A stretch of 64,000 nt of DNA from the NCBI GenBank assembly GCA_039513195.1, contig JBCCRM010000003.1:158822-222821 (forward strand), written 5' to 3'. This stretch comes from Thermohalobaculum sp039513195 (GTDB taxonomy: Bacteria; Pseudomonadota; Alphaproteobacteria; Rhodobacterales; Rhodobacteraceae). Made by a program: the position numbers and the translations under genes. Each line of letters starts with the position of its first letter. Positions within the stretch are counted from its first letter, which is position 1. The notes under the pieces were generated by a model that made no database searches, had not been told where the DNA came from, and was given only the letters and a program-made list of their open reading frames with translations. Below, one piece after another: positions 1 through 9,089 of this stretch.

Positions 1-199
1 CGGCATCCGGGGGGCTGCCATCATGCTCGACCAGCGCGATGAATTGGTCTCCCATGTCGATAAAGGCGTGGCCCGGCGCGCGGCCGCGCAGGGTGAAGTC
101 GAAAATTGCGCCATAGAAGGATAGGGCGGCCTCGATATCCCCAACCTCGAGCGCGATGTGGTTGGTACCCACGAGACGCGGTTTGTCGCTGTCGGTCAT
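1..199 (-). CDS. VOC (glyoxalase-fold) protein, 3' end cut by window edge
   Basis: The frame starts at an ATG at 199 behind a GGAGGGAG ribosome site and runs off the left edge after 66 codons. The first residues (TNHIALEVGDIEAALSFYGA) form the N-terminal beta-alpha unit of a vicinal oxygen chelate domain, with His14 as the usual first metal ligand, followed by a strand ending GHAFIDMGDQFIALVEH. Family members are glyoxalases, ring-cleaving dioxygenases or drug-binding proteins; the substrate cannot be told. It begins 24 bases after the gyrB stop on the same strand, so it probably shares that transcript. The domain call is firm; the specific function is unknown. Confidence 0.75.
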   Translation of the reverse strand, partial: MTDSDKPRLVGTNHIALEVGDIEAALSFYGAIFDFTLRGRAPGHAFIDMGDQFIALVEHDGSPPDA

Positions 200-222
200 T
201 CTGCGCTCCCTCCGGCCGTTCG

Positions 223-2670
223 TCAGATATCGAGGTTTTCCACCGACAGCGCGTTTTCCTGGATGAACTGGCGTCGCGGTTCGACGACATCGCCCATCAG
301 CTTCGAGAAGATCTCGTCGGCGTCGGTGGTCTGGTCTATACGCACCTGCAGGAGGGTCCGTGCCTCCGGATCCAAGGTGGTTTCCCAGAGCTGGTCGGCA
401 TTCATCTCGCCGAGGCCCTTATAGCGCTGCAGGGTCAGGCCCTTTTCGCCCTCGCTCATCACCGCGTCGAGCAGTTCGGAGGGGGCGCGTATCGCGATCT
501 CTCTCTCCTTCCGGACCATGGTCGCCGGGTTCTCGTAGGTCTCTTTCAACTGGGTCGCCATCTGGCCCAAGTTCCGCGCCTCCGCCGAGCGCAGCGCGAA
601 GGCGTCTAGCGTCCGGGTCTCGGTGACGCCGCGGAGTTCCCGAGTAAAACGCAGGCCACCGTCGTCGAGGACCACGCCCTGCCATCCGCGCTCCGTCTCC
701 GGCGCGAGCAGATCGAGGCGTTTGGCAATGGCGTCCGCCGTCTCTCCCGCAAGGTTGCGTCGCCCGATCAGGTCGGGGTTCAACGCCCCTTCGATCGCCG
801 CCTGTTCCAGCAGGAAGCGCGGGTAGGAGGTCGGGAACATCCCCAGGATCATCCGCAGATGGCGGGCCTGTTCGGCCAGGCGCACGAGATCCGGGCCCGC
901 AATCTGCTCGCCAGAGCCGAGGACCAGGGTCGCCCCCTCCGTCCCCTCGGCAATCAAGTAGTCTTCCAGCTCCCGCTGGTCCTTGCAGTAGCGGGTCGCC
1001 TTGCCGCGAGCGACTTTAAAGAGCGGCGGCTGCGCGATGTAGAGATGCCCCGCCGCGATCAGCTCCGGCATTTGACGGTAAAAGAAAGTCAAAAGCAGCG
1101 TGCGGATATGGGCGCCATCGACATCCGCATCGGTCATCAGGACGATTTTGTGATAGCGAAGTTTCCCGATATCGAACTCGTCCCGCCCGATCCCGGTGCC
1201 GAGCGCGGTGATCAGCGTGCCGATCTGCTCCGATGAGATCATCCGGTCGAAGCGGGCGCGTTCGACGTTGAGCACCTTGCCCCGCAGTGGCAGCACCGCC
1301 TGGTTTTCCCGTGACCGGCCCTGTTTAGCTGAACCGCCGGCGCTATCTCCCTCGACGATGAAGATCTCGGCCTTTGTCGCGTCCTTCTCCTGACAGTCGG
1401 CGAGTTTGCCGGGGAGAGAGGAGACGGTCATCGCGCTCTTGCGGGTCATCTCGCGCGCCTTGCGGGCCGCCTCGCGGGCCAGCGCCGCCTCGACGACCTT
1501 GCCGACCACAGCGCGAGCGTCGGCGGGGTTCTCCTCGAACCATTCGGAGAGTTTTTCGTTCATCAGGCTCTCGACTGCCGGACGCACCTCGGAGGAGACC
1601 AACTTGTCCTTGGTCTGCGACGAGAACTTCGGGTCCGCGACTTTCACCGAGAGGACGCAGGTCAACCCCTCCCGCGCGTCATCGCCGGTCAGCGAGACCT
1701 TTTCCTTCTTACCGATGCCGTTCTGTGTGGCGTAGGCGTTCACCGCCCGGGTCAGCGCGCCGCGAAAGCCTGCCAAATGCGTGCCCCCATCCCGCTGCGG
1801 GATGTTGTTTGTGAAACACAGCATGTTCTCGTGATAGCTGTCGTTCCACCACATCGCGACCTCGACGGCGATGCCCTCCCGCTCCCCCGCCACCGCGATT
1901 GGGTTTTGGATCAGCGGGTTTTTCGAGCGGTCGAGATACCGGACAAACGCCTCCACCCCGCCCTCGTAGTGCAGCTCCTGCTCCACCGGGTCGGCATGGC
2001 GTTGGTCGCGCAGGATGATCCGGACGCCCGAGTTGAGGAAGGCCAATTCGCGGAGGCGATGCTCAAGGGTTTTGAGCTGGTAGTCGATGTTTGAGAACGT
2101 GTTGAGGGAGGCGAGGAACCGCACCTCGGTCCCTTTGCGCTCGCCCGCCTCGCCGGTCGCGGCGAGCGACTTTACCGTCTCACCATGTTCGAAGCGGGCC
2201 TTATGTTCGGTGCCGCCGCGCCAGATCGTCAGCTCCAGCCAATCGGACAGTGCATTGACCACCGAGACACCGACACCGTGCAGCCCGCCGGAGACTTTGT
2301 AGGAATTCTGGTCGAACTTCCCGCCGGCATGAAGCTGGGTCATGATGACCTCGGCCGCCGAGACCCCCTCTTCCGGATGGATCTCGGTCGGGATGCCTCG
2401 GCCATTGTCGAACACGCTGACCGAACCGTCGGCATGAAGCACCACGCGCACCCGGTCGGCATGGCCGGCCAGCGCCTCGTCGATGGCGTTGTCAACCACC
2501 TCATAAACCATGTGGTGCAGGCCCGACCCGTCATCGGTATCGCCGATATACATGCCCGGGCGCTTGCGCACGGCCTCCAACCCCTTCAGCACTTTGATGC
2601 TGTCGGCGCCGTATTCCTGCGAGGCCTCCGGCTTTTCGCCGTCGTCTTTGGTCTGCTCGTTCTCTGCCAT
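223..2670 (-). CDS. gyrB: DNA gyrase subunit B
   Basis: ATP-driven subunit of gyrase, which introduces negative supercoils with GyrA in the cytoplasm. The 815-residue product has the GHKL ATPase domain (VYEVVDNAIDEA with Glu57 and Asn61, then DNGRGIP), the transducer domain, a TOPRIM domain with EIFIVEGDSAGG and the acidic DADVDGAHIR, and the C-terminal RYKGLGEMNADQLWETT motif that contacts GyrA. Length matches the family. The ATG at 2670 gives an acidic lead before the conserved YGADSIKVLKGLEAVRKRPG. It is the distal replication gene of a dnaA-dnaN-recF-(small protein)-gyrB run, 8 bases after the preceding gene. GyrB rather than ParE is supported by the position beside recF and by the motif set. 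Confidence 0.98.
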   Translation of the reverse strand: MAENEQTKDDGEKPEASQEYGADSIKVLKGLEAVRKRPGMYIGDTDDGSGLHHMVYEVVDNAIDEALAGHADRVRVVLHADGSVSVFDNGRGIPTEIHPEEGVSAAEVIMTQLHAGGKFDQNSYKVSGGLHGVGVSVVNALSDWLELTIWRGGTEHKARFEHGETVKSLAATGEAGERKGTEVRFLASLNTFSNIDYQLKTLEHRLRELAFLNSGVRIILRDQRHADPVEQELHYEGGVEAFVRYLDRSKNPLIQNPIAVAGEREGIAVEVAMWWNDSYHENMLCFTNNIPQRDGGTHLAGFRGALTRAVNAYATQNGIGKKEKVSLTGDDAREGLTCVLSVKVADPKFSSQTKDKLVSSEVRPAVESLMNEKLSEWFEENPADARAVVGKVVEAALAREAARKAREMTRKSAMTVSSLPGKLADCQEKDATKAEIFIVEGDSAGGSAKQGRSRENQAVLPLRGKVLNVERARFDRMISSEQIGTLITALGTGIGRDEFDIGKLRYHKIVLMTDADVDGAHIRTLLLTFFYRQMPELIAAGHLYIAQPPLFKVARGKATRYCKDQRELEDYLIAEGTEGATLVLGSGEQIAGPDLVRLAEQARHLRMILGMFPTSYPRFLLEQAAIEGALNPDLIGRRNLAGETADAIAKRLDLLAPETERGWQGVVLDDGGLRFTRELRGVTETRTLDAFALRSAEARNLGQMATQLKETYENPATMVRKEREIAIRAPSELLDAVMSEGEKGLTLQRYKGLGEMNADQLWETTLDPEARTLLQVRIDQTTDADEIFSKLMGDVVEPRRQFIQENALSVENLDI

Positions 2671-2678
2671 GGTGAGGG

Positions 2679-3098
2679 TTATCCCCTTCGATTCGTTAAG
2701 CTGTCGATGCTGCGGGACAGCCGCCGCATCTCGTTTTTGCGCGATCCCTCCGCCGTATCCCCGACCTCCGCGGCCGCGCTATCGTCGGGCATGGTCTCGA
2801 CCAGAGCCTGAAGCCGGGTCACATCAGAGACGAGTTGGTTGGCGCGCGGGGTTCCCGGCAGCATGCCGAAGGCGGTTGGCAAGAGCCAAAAGGTGGTTGG
2901 GTCGGCCTGCAATGTGAACCCTTGGCCGAACGGGGCGTGGATGATGATGTCGCCGATCTCGAACTCCAGCTCGGTTGGTCGAGACCAGGCGGCCATCGCG
3001 GCCATAGTCGCGGTGGTCATCGCCGTCGTCGCCAGCGTCATCATGTGGATCTGACAGGCGAACAGCATCAGCGGGCCGTCGATGGGGCGGTCATACAT
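2679..3098 (-). CDS. Small unknown protein with one hydrophobic N-terminal segment
   Basis: I do not recognise this 139-residue product. Residues about 9-37 are hydrophobic and unusually rich in Met, Thr and Ala (LMLFACQIHMMTLATTAM and following), suggesting a membrane anchor. A mixed segment follows (ELEFEIGDIIIHAPFGQGF), then a charged C-terminal tail. The start at 3098 has a GAGG about 10 bases upstream. The stop lies 8 bases before the gyrB start, and recF lies 83 bases upstream on the same strand, so an operon position between recF and gyrB is likely. Overlapping plus-strand open frames are less convincing because they ignore this spacing. It could be a lineage-specific membrane protein; the existence call is moderate and the function is unknown. 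Confidence 0.55.
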   Translation of the reverse strand: MYDRPIDGPLMLFACQIHMMTLATTAMTTATMAAMAAWSRPTELEFEIGDIIIHAPFGQGFTLQADPTTFWLLPTAFGMLPGTPRANQLVSDVTRLQALVETMPDDSAAAEVGDTAEGSRKNEMRRLSRSIDSLTNRRG

Positions 3099-3181
3099 AA
3101 TCGCAAACCTCTAGACGACGGCGACGCCGCTGGGGGCGGCTGCGAGAGTGGCCAGAACTTTGACCGGTGCTTGAGTTTGGG

Positions 3182-4330
3182 TCATGCGATGTCGAGCCTC
3201 GTGCCGTCCACGCCCTCGGTCACCGCGACCTGCATCGCGCCATCGAGACCCTCGAAAAGCTCCGGCCCAGTGCCGGTCATCCAAGCCTGTGCACCAATAG
3301 CAGCAATTTCGGTATAGAGCGCGCGGCGGCGGTCGGCGTCGAGATGGGCGGCAACCTCGTCCATCAGAAGGATGGGCGTCGCGTCGGTCTCCGTACTCAG
3401 CGCGCGGGCATTGGCAAGGCAGAGCGAGAGGAGCAGCGCCTTCTGCTCGCCCGTCGAGCAGGCGCGCGCGGGCATAGCTTTCGCAGCGTAGACGGCATCC
3501 AGATCGCTGCGATGCGGCCCCTCCAACGTGCGGCCGGCGATAGCGTCCTGACCCCGCGCATGTCCGAGCCGCTCGGCAAAACCGGCGGCCTCGTCCTCCT
3601 CAAGAATTTCAAGAACTTCGCCCGCGCGAAGCGCCTCGGAAAAGCGGGTCTCCATGGGGCCTAGAATAGCGAGGTCGGCGCGTGGAAACAATGTCTCCGC
3701 CCCCGATTGCGCGGCGAGAAGGCGGGTGAGCGACATGGCCCGGGCATGGGCGATCTTGGCACCGGCACGGGCCATCTGCGCCTCGATCCCCGACAACCAT
3801 GCATCGTGCCACTGCCCCTCCTTCAACAGTCGGTTTCGGGCGCGCATTGCCTTTTCATAGGCAATGGAGGTTTCGGCGTGTTCCGGCGTGAAGCCCAGTG
3901 TCATCCGGTCGAGAAAGCGGCGCCGCTCAGAGGCGCCCTCGACCCACAACCGATCCATAGCGGGGGTCAGCCACACCTGGCGGATATGGTGACCGAGGCG
4001 GGACTGCGTTGTCGATTTGCCGTCGATCTCGACCTGGCGGGAACCCTCGCCTTCCAGCCCTGTGACGACCTCTAGCCCGGGATCGGGGCCGAATAGCGCC
4101 GCGCGGATCCGCCAACCTGCGCCTTCCGGGCGGCGCGCAAAATCCTCGCTGCTGGCACTGCGCAGGCCGCGGCCTGGAACGAGGAGCGAGACCGCCTCCA
4201 AGAGGTTGGTCTTTCCCGCCCCATTCGGCCCATGCAGTGCTACGGAGCGGCCGTCCGTCTCGATCTCGGCAAAACGGTAGGAGCGGAACTGCGCGAGGCG
4301 CAGCGTTGTGACGGAGAGCCGGGTGGGCAT
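3182..4330 (-). CDS. recF: DNA replication/repair protein RecF
   Basis: SMC-like ATPase that helps load RecA at gaps with RecO and RecR. The 382-residue protein has a Walker A GPNGAGKTNLLEA near residue 34, an ABC-type signature region (STGEQKALLLSLCLANAR) and Walker B PILLMDEVAAHLD. Length is normal for RecF. It starts with an ATG at 4330, only 21 bases after the dnaN stop, fitting the standard dnaN-recF pair. No sign of decay. Confidence 0.96.
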   Translation of the reverse strand: MPTRLSVTTLRLAQFRSYRFAEIETDGRSVALHGPNGAGKTNLLEAVSLLVPGRGLRSASSEDFARRPEGAGWRIRAALFGPDPGLEVVTGLEGEGSRQVEIDGKSTTQSRLGHHIRQVWLTPAMDRLWVEGASERRRFLDRMTLGFTPEHAETSIAYEKAMRARNRLLKEGQWHDAWLSGIEAQMARAGAKIAHARAMSLTRLLAAQSGAETLFPRADLAILGPMETRFSEALRAGEVLEILEEDEAAGFAERLGHARGQDAIAGRTLEGPHRSDLDAVYAAKAMPARACSTGEQKALLLSLCLANARALSTETDATPILLMDEVAAHLDADRRRALYTEIAAIGAQAWMTGTGPELFEGLDGAMQVAVTEGVDGTRLDIA

Positions 4331-4351
4331 GGGCCGCCCCTGGCCAGCGGG

Positions 4352-5470
4352 TCAGACCCGCATCGGCATCACGACGTAGACCGCCGATTGGTCATCCCCT
4401 TCGCGCACGAGGGTCGGCGCGCCAGGATCGGCGAACAGAAAGACCGCATTCTCCCGGTCGATCTGGCCCGCGATCTCCAGGAGATATTTGGCATTGAAAC
4501 CGATTTCCATCCCGTCTTCTGGGTATGCGACGATCAACTCCTCTGCCGCGCTGCCGGCATCGGGCGCGTTGACCGAGAGGGTCAGCTTGTCATGGTCCAT
4601 GGCGAGTTTGACTGCCCGCGACCGTTCGCGGCTGACGGTCGCCACCCGGTCGACGGCGGCGGCGAATTCCGCTGCATCGACCTCGAGCCGCTTGGGGTTC
4701 CCGACCGGGATCACACGGGTGTAGTCCGGAAAAGCGCCGTCGATCACCTTGGAGGTGAGCTGCAATCCATCGACCGAAAAACGGATCTTGGTCTCGGACA
4801 CCGCGACCTCGACCTCTGCCTCGTCATCTTCGAGCAGGCGGCGCAATTCGCCCACCGTCTTCCGGGGAACGATAACGCCGGGCGAGGCCTCCGCGCCGCC
4901 TGGCAGTTCCGCATCGATCCGGGCAAGGCGGTGCCCATCAGTCGCGACGGCGCGTAGGACCTGCCCGCCCTCCGAATCGGCAATGTGGAGATAGACGCCG
5001 TTTAGATAGTACCGCGTCTCCTCGGTCGAGACGGCGAATTTGGACTTGTCGAACAGTCGCCTCAGCATGGTGGTCGAGGCGCGATAGGTGCATTGGTACT
5101 CGCTCGACGCCATAATCGGGAAATCCTCCCGCGGCAGGGTCGCGAGGGAAAACCGGGACCGTGCCGCGCTGACATCGAGGCGTCCGGCCCCGGGCTGCCC
5201 GGCCAAGGAGAGCTCTGCCCCCTCGGGCAATTTGCGCACGATCTCGTGGAGCATATGAGCGGAGACGGTGGTGGAGCCCGCCTGCTCGACCATTGCCGGC
5301 AGCTTCTCGATCACCTCGATATCCAGATCGGTCGCACGCAGAGCCACTTCGGCCCCCTCCGCCTCGATCAACACATTTGCCAGGATCGGGATGGTATTTT
5401 TGCGTTCAACAACGCCTTGAGCGCGGCTCATCGCCTTGAGGAGCGCAGAGCGTTCTATGCTGAGCTTCAT
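4352..5470 (-). CDS. dnaN: DNA polymerase III beta sliding clamp
   Basis: Ring-shaped processivity clamp that tethers DNA polymerase III and many repair proteins to DNA. The frame extends upstream to 5539, but the conserved beginning MKLSIERSALLKAMSRAQGV places the real start at the ATG ending at 5470, giving 372 residues, the normal length. Three repeated clamp folds are visible; domain two holds FAVSTEETRYYLNGVYL, and the C-terminus ends in YVVMPMRV, matching the usual VMPMR(L/V) of the partner-binding pocket. It lies between dnaA and recF in the usual order with a 122-base gap to dnaA. Confidence 0.97.
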   Translation of the reverse strand: MKLSIERSALLKAMSRAQGVVERKNTIPILANVLIEAEGAEVALRATDLDIEVIEKLPAMVEQAGSTTVSAHMLHEIVRKLPEGAELSLAGQPGAGRLDVSAARSRFSLATLPREDFPIMASSEYQCTYRASTTMLRRLFDKSKFAVSTEETRYYLNGVYLHIADSEGGQVLRAVATDGHRLARIDAELPGGAEASPGVIVPRKTVGELRRLLEDDEAEVEVAVSETKIRFSVDGLQLTSKVIDGAFPDYTRVIPVGNPKRLEVDAAEFAAAVDRVATVSRERSRAVKLAMDHDKLTLSVNAPDAGSAAEELIVAYPEDGMEIGFNAKYLLEIAGQIDRENAVFLFADPGAPTLVREGDDQSAVYVVMPMRV

Positions 5471-5592
5471 CGCCTGATCCGTTCTCGGGCAAGGTGGCTG
5501 GGCGCCAACCGGTCTTTTCGGGGCACCCACACTATCCAAAAGCCAAGGCGATGCAATGCCAGGGGCTTACTCCGACAGGCGGTCGCGTTATG

Positions 5593-6990
5593 TCAGCTTT
5601 CGAGCATCCGCCGCAGCAACTCTAGATCCTCGGCGATCTGGCTGTCGGTCTCTTTCAGGCTCTCGATCCGGCGAACGGCGTGCAGCACGGTGGTGTGATC
5701 GCGGTTGCCGAAACCGCGGCCGATCTCCGGCAGCGACTTCGTCGTCATGGTCTTCGCGAGGTACATGGCGACCTGGCGGGGGCGGGCGACGGCACGGGCG
5801 CGGCGGGCCGAGATCAGGTCGGCCTGGCGCAGATTGTAATGCTCGCCGACGCGGCGCTTGATCTCGTCGAGCGTCACTTTCTTATCCGAGGAGCGCAGAA
5901 GATCGGACAGGGATTCCTGCGTCATCTCGAAATCGATGCGCCGACCCACGAGCGATGCAAACGCGAACAGCCTGGTCAAGGCGCCCTCGAGCACCCGCAC
6001 ATTCGACGCAATGCGATGTGCGAGAAATTCCAGAACCTTCGGGTCGAGTTCGACCTCCGGATGCTCGGCCATCACAGCCTCGGCCTTAGACTGCAGAATG
6101 CCCAAACGAAGTTCGTAGTCCGTCGGATGAATGTCGACCACCAGACCCCATTGCAGGCGCGACTTGATCCGCTCCTCCAGCCCCTCGATCCGGTCGGGCG
6201 AGTTGTCGGAAGAGATAACGATCTGTTTGTTTTGATCGATCAGCGCATTGAAAGTATGGAAGAACTCTTCCTGGGTCGAATTCTTGCCGGCAATATACTG
6301 GACGTCATCGACGAGCAGCACGTCCACCGAGCGAAACTGCTCCTTGAAGGTGATGGTGTCCCGGAAACGCAAGGCTTGGACGAAGCGGTACATGAACTGC
6401 TCGGCCGAGAGATAGAGCACCTTTCGCTCCGGCGACGTTCGCAGCAGATGCCAAGCGATAGCATGCATCAGATGTGTCTTGCCGAGACCGACGCCGCCGT
6501 AGAGCACGACGGGGTTGAAGGACGCATCCGCAGTCTCCGCGACGCGCCGTGCCGCGGCGTTGGCTAGTTCGTTTGGTTTGCCCACGATGAAACGATCGAA
6601 CGTGTAGCGCGGGTCGAGGGGCGCGGACGGGAGCGCCTCCTGCGGCGCGGGCACGGCAGTCATCGCCGGCACGGCGCTTGCCGGGCGGTCGACCGATTGC
6701 GTCGCCTCCGGGGTCTCGAAGGTCAATCGACGGATACGATTGTCAGCGCGCGTCAATGCACGCAACAGATTGCGGCGGTAGTTCTTTTCGATCCAATCGA
6801 CCAGAAACCGCGTCGGACCAGTGATCACGGCGAGATCGCCGTCGATCTTGGAGAGAACAGCGCTCCGCAGCCATTGATCGACCGTCTCTGCGCCCAACTC
6901 GACGCGCATTTCCGAGAGGACCTCTGACCAGATCCGGGTCAGCTCCGCCTCGGACTCACGTTTCGTCCTTCTCCCCCGTCCCGCCGTCAT
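5593..6990 (-). CDS. dnaA: Chromosomal replication initiator DnaA
   Basis: AAA+ ATPase that binds DnaA boxes and melts the origin. The start is taken as the ATG at 6990 (MTAGRGRRTKRESEAELTRI), after a G-rich ribosome site. The frame stays open 93 codons further up, but that part is low-complexity and unlike DnaA. The product is 465 residues: helicase-interaction domain (IWSEVLSEMRVELGAETVDQWL), Ala/Pro-rich linker, AAA+ core with Walker A GGVGLGKTHLMHA and Walker B VLLVDDVQYIAG, and a C-terminal helix-turn-helix with the box-recognition sequence GFGNRDHTTVLHAVRRIE. Upstream on the same strand lie a rhodanese gene and then an AT-rich gap. Confidence 0.97.
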   Translation of the reverse strand: MTAGRGRRTKRESEAELTRIWSEVLSEMRVELGAETVDQWLRSAVLSKIDGDLAVITGPTRFLVDWIEKNYRRNLLRALTRADNRIRRLTFETPEATQSVDRPASAVPAMTAVPAPQEALPSAPLDPRYTFDRFIVGKPNELANAAARRVAETADASFNPVVLYGGVGLGKTHLMHAIAWHLLRTSPERKVLYLSAEQFMYRFVQALRFRDTITFKEQFRSVDVLLVDDVQYIAGKNSTQEEFFHTFNALIDQNKQIVISSDNSPDRIEGLEERIKSRLQWGLVVDIHPTDYELRLGILQSKAEAVMAEHPEVELDPKVLEFLAHRIASNVRVLEGALTRLFAFASLVGRRIDFEMTQESLSDLLRSSDKKVTLDEIKRRVGEHYNLRQADLISARRARAVARPRQVAMYLAKTMTTKSLPEIGRGFGNRDHTTVLHAVRRIESLKETDSQIAEDLELLRRMLES

Positions 6991-7085
6991 CCCCGGCCCC
7001 CCCTGTAACGCGACCTCTGCCCTGGCCCGGCCAAACCTGACCGGGACTTCACTTTTTCTTCGCGTGGCTTGCCGACCCTGTGGCA

Positions 7086-7532
7086 TCACGTTTGCCGCCA
7101 GGGCAAACCGACAGCTTGCCAACCGTTCAATCCGCCGCGCCGATGGGCGCTGTCCAAATCGCCTTGAAATCCTTCCCCAACATTGGTGCAAACCAACGCC
7201 TGGCCCATCGCCGCACTTCGTTCCGCTACCAGCATCGCTGCCGACAATGACCGGGCTCCGGAACGGCACAAAAACAACAATTGGGTCGGCTGTACCTCCG
7301 CAACACGTGCTTCCACGTCGTGAACAAAGGATGCACGAGGCGTCATGTCAGGAAACGCTGCCCATTCTATAAGCCACGGTGTTCGGTCGAGCGCTGAGAG
7401 GTCAGGAATGCCGACAAAAGTCCATTCCGCTCTGCTCCTCACATCGACCAACTGTGCTGAGGGATCCGCCTCCAGCAGTGACCAGGCCTGCGTAGGCGTC
7501 ACCTGGTCAACGACTGATTGGCCGATCTGCAT
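7086..7532 (-). CDS. Rhodanese-like sulfurtransferase
   Basis: Single-domain rhodanese of 148 residues. It shows the family landmarks VDVRSRAEWTFVGIPD near residue 29 and the active-site loop LLFLCRSGARSLSAA, with Cys as the persulfide-carrying residue, and a C-terminal GGLNGWQAVGLPW. The start at the ATG ending at 7532 has AGGAGGAG directly upstream; the frame is open further up but that part is not rhodanese-like. The gene lies between rpsT and dnaA, as in many alphaproteobacterial chromosomes. Its sulfur acceptor is unknown. It ends 95 bases before the dnaA start, so it may share or supply the dnaA promoter region. Confidence 0.88.
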   Translation of the reverse strand: MQIGQSVVDQVTPTQAWSLLEADPSAQLVDVRSRAEWTFVGIPDLSALDRTPWLIEWAAFPDMTPRASFVHDVEARVAEVQPTQLLFLCRSGARSLSAAMLVAERSAAMGQALVCTNVGEGFQGDLDSAHRRGGLNGWQAVGLPWRQT

Positions 7533-7902
7533 CCCGCTCCTCCTCGCGCCTTTGTCTCTTTTCGGAGAACTAATCGCCGAGCGGGATTCGGAGCAACCAA
7601 TTTCGAGACCGACATGATCAATAATTTTTTCCACCAGAAGAAAAGATTGCTCAAATACTTCAATATGTACTTGACCACCCCACCACAACTTCGAGCGGTA
7701 GAACGGCGAATACTAGTCCAGCAGTTTCTGTGAGTGATTCCCTGTGGTTGAAATGTTAGGAGCAAGGTCGACCTAGGAGCAAGCGGGTCAGAACAGGAAC
7801 ATTGCAGTCCAATGTCAGTACCGTGACAACACAGCAATAGGTGCCGGTGCGTATTCCGCAACGCCACCCCAAAGATGACAACTAATTCTGACGTAAAGGG
7901 AG
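7533..7902. other. AT-rich gap between rpsT and the rhodanese-dnaA genes
   Basis: These 370 bases hold no convincing gene. Around 7600-7690 the base composition is clearly lower in GC than the neighbours (ATAATTTTTT then AAAAGATTGCTC and CAATATGTAC). Two GANTC sites (about 7586 and 7736) and two imperfect DnaA-box-like words are present: TTTTCCACC near 7627 and TGTGGTTGA near 7743, each two mismatches from the consensus. It probably carries the promoter for the rhodanese and dnaA genes; an origin role is possible but weakly supported. Confidence 0.45.
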
Positions 7903-8175
7903 CTAGACAGCCGATCCCATCGCCCGGACCCGTTGGTGCAGGCGAGAAACTTTTCGACTGGCCGTATTGGGATGCATGATCCGCTTCGAAGCGCCGCGCA
8001 TGATCTCGGGCTGTGCAATGCGCAGAGCCTCCCGCGCCGCGGCCTGATCGCCGGTAGCGATCGCCTCCTCCACCTTTCGGATGAAGGTCCGCACCCGCGA
8101 CTTGCGCGCCATGTTCACCTCGGTCCGCCGCGCGATCTGGCGCACCCGTTTCTTCGCCTGTGGCGAGTTTGCCAT
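7903..8175 (-). CDS. rpsT: 30S ribosomal protein S20
   Basis: Small basic protein of the 30S subunit that binds 16S rRNA. The 90-residue product begins MANSPQAKKRVRQIARRTEV, continues with the TFIRKVEEAI helix and ends with the conserved MHPNTASRKVSRLHQRVRAM segment. Length and all conserved blocks are normal. Its position upstream of dnaA is typical of alphaproteobacteria. Confidence 0.97.
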   Translation of the reverse strand: MANSPQAKKRVRQIARRTEVNMARKSRVRTFIRKVEEAIATGDQAAAREALRIAQPEIMRGASKRIMHPNTASRKVSRLHQRVRAMGSAV

Positions 8176-8243
8176 TGAGTCTCTCAGCTCTCGTTCAAAA
8201 CAGGCGCTTCGCCTAACGCAGCCTACCCGCGGTCGTCAACATT

Positions 8244-9020
8244 TCACTCGCCCTTGAAATGGGCGGAGCGCTTCTCCGCGAAGGCATTCATGCCCTCGGT
8301 CTGATCTTCGGTCGCAAACAGCGCGTGGAACATCCGCCGCTCGAACAGCACGCCCTCGGAGAGCGTGCTCTCATAGGCCCGGTTCACCGCCTCTTTGGTG
8401 GCCAAGACGGCGAGCGGGGCCTTGTCGGCGATCTTTGCCGCAGTCGCCACTGCCTCCTCCACCAGTTTATCCGCTGGCACAATACGGCTGACGAGGCCGC
8501 TGCGCTCCGCCTCCGCGGCATCCATGAAGCGCCCGGTCAGGTTCATCTCCATGGATTTCGACTTGCCGACAAAGCGGGTCAGCCTTTGCGATCCACCGGC
8601 CCCCGGCATAACGCCCAAATTGATCTCCGGCTGGCCGAATTTCGCGGTGTCGGCCGCCAAAATAAAGTCGCACATCATCGCCAACTCGCAGCCACCCCCG
8701 AGGGCAAAGCCCGCCACTGCGGCAATAACCGGTTTGCGGATGCGAGTGACCGTTTCCCATTCCTTGGTGATGAAGTCTTCCCGGAAGACGTCGACATAGC
8801 GCTTCTCGCGCATCTCTTTGATGTCGGCGCCGGCGGCAAAGGCCTTCTCGGTCCCGGTGATCACCATAGCGCCGACCGTCTCGTCTGCATCGAATTTGAC
8901 CAGCGCGTCGCCCAGCTCCCTCATCAGCTCGGAGTTCAGCGCGTTCATGGCGTTTGGCCGATTTAAGCGGATCACCCCGACATGGTCGCGTGTTTCGACG
9001 ATGATGTTGGTATAGGCCAT
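8244..9020 (-). CDS. Enoyl-CoA hydratase (crotonase family)
   Basis: Hydrates trans-2-enoyl-CoA in fatty-acid beta-oxidation or related CoA-ester pathways. The 258-residue protein starts MAYTNIIVETRDHVGVIRLN at 9020 with GGAGAG upstream. It carries the oxyanion-hole segments AFAAGADIKEM and GFALGGGCELAMMCDF, and both catalytic glutamates (GGGCE and FGQPEINLGVMPGAGGS), so it should be a true hydratase rather than an isomerase-only relative. The C-terminus FAEKRSAHFKGE is the usual ending. It lies 70 bases after mutM on the same strand; this neighbour pair is common in alphaproteobacteria. Confidence 0.92.
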   Translation of the reverse strand: MAYTNIIVETRDHVGVIRLNRPNAMNALNSELMRELGDALVKFDADETVGAMVITGTEKAFAAGADIKEMREKRYVDVFREDFITKEWETVTRIRKPVIAAVAGFALGGGCELAMMCDFILAADTAKFGQPEINLGVMPGAGGSQRLTRFVGKSKSMEMNLTGRFMDAAEAERSGLVSRIVPADKLVEEAVATAAKIADKAPLAVLATKEAVNRAYESTLSEGVLFERRMFHALFATEDQTEGMNAFAEKRSAHFKGE

Positions 9021-9089
9021 GGGGCGCTCTCCGTCGGATGCGGCCGAAATTCGGGCGGGTGTACCCGGCCGGTGCCGGGCGATCAACTG

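Noticed and set aside
5471..5592. dnaA-dnaN gap as origin
   Set aside because: No AT-rich segment and no DnaA-box-like word close to consensus.
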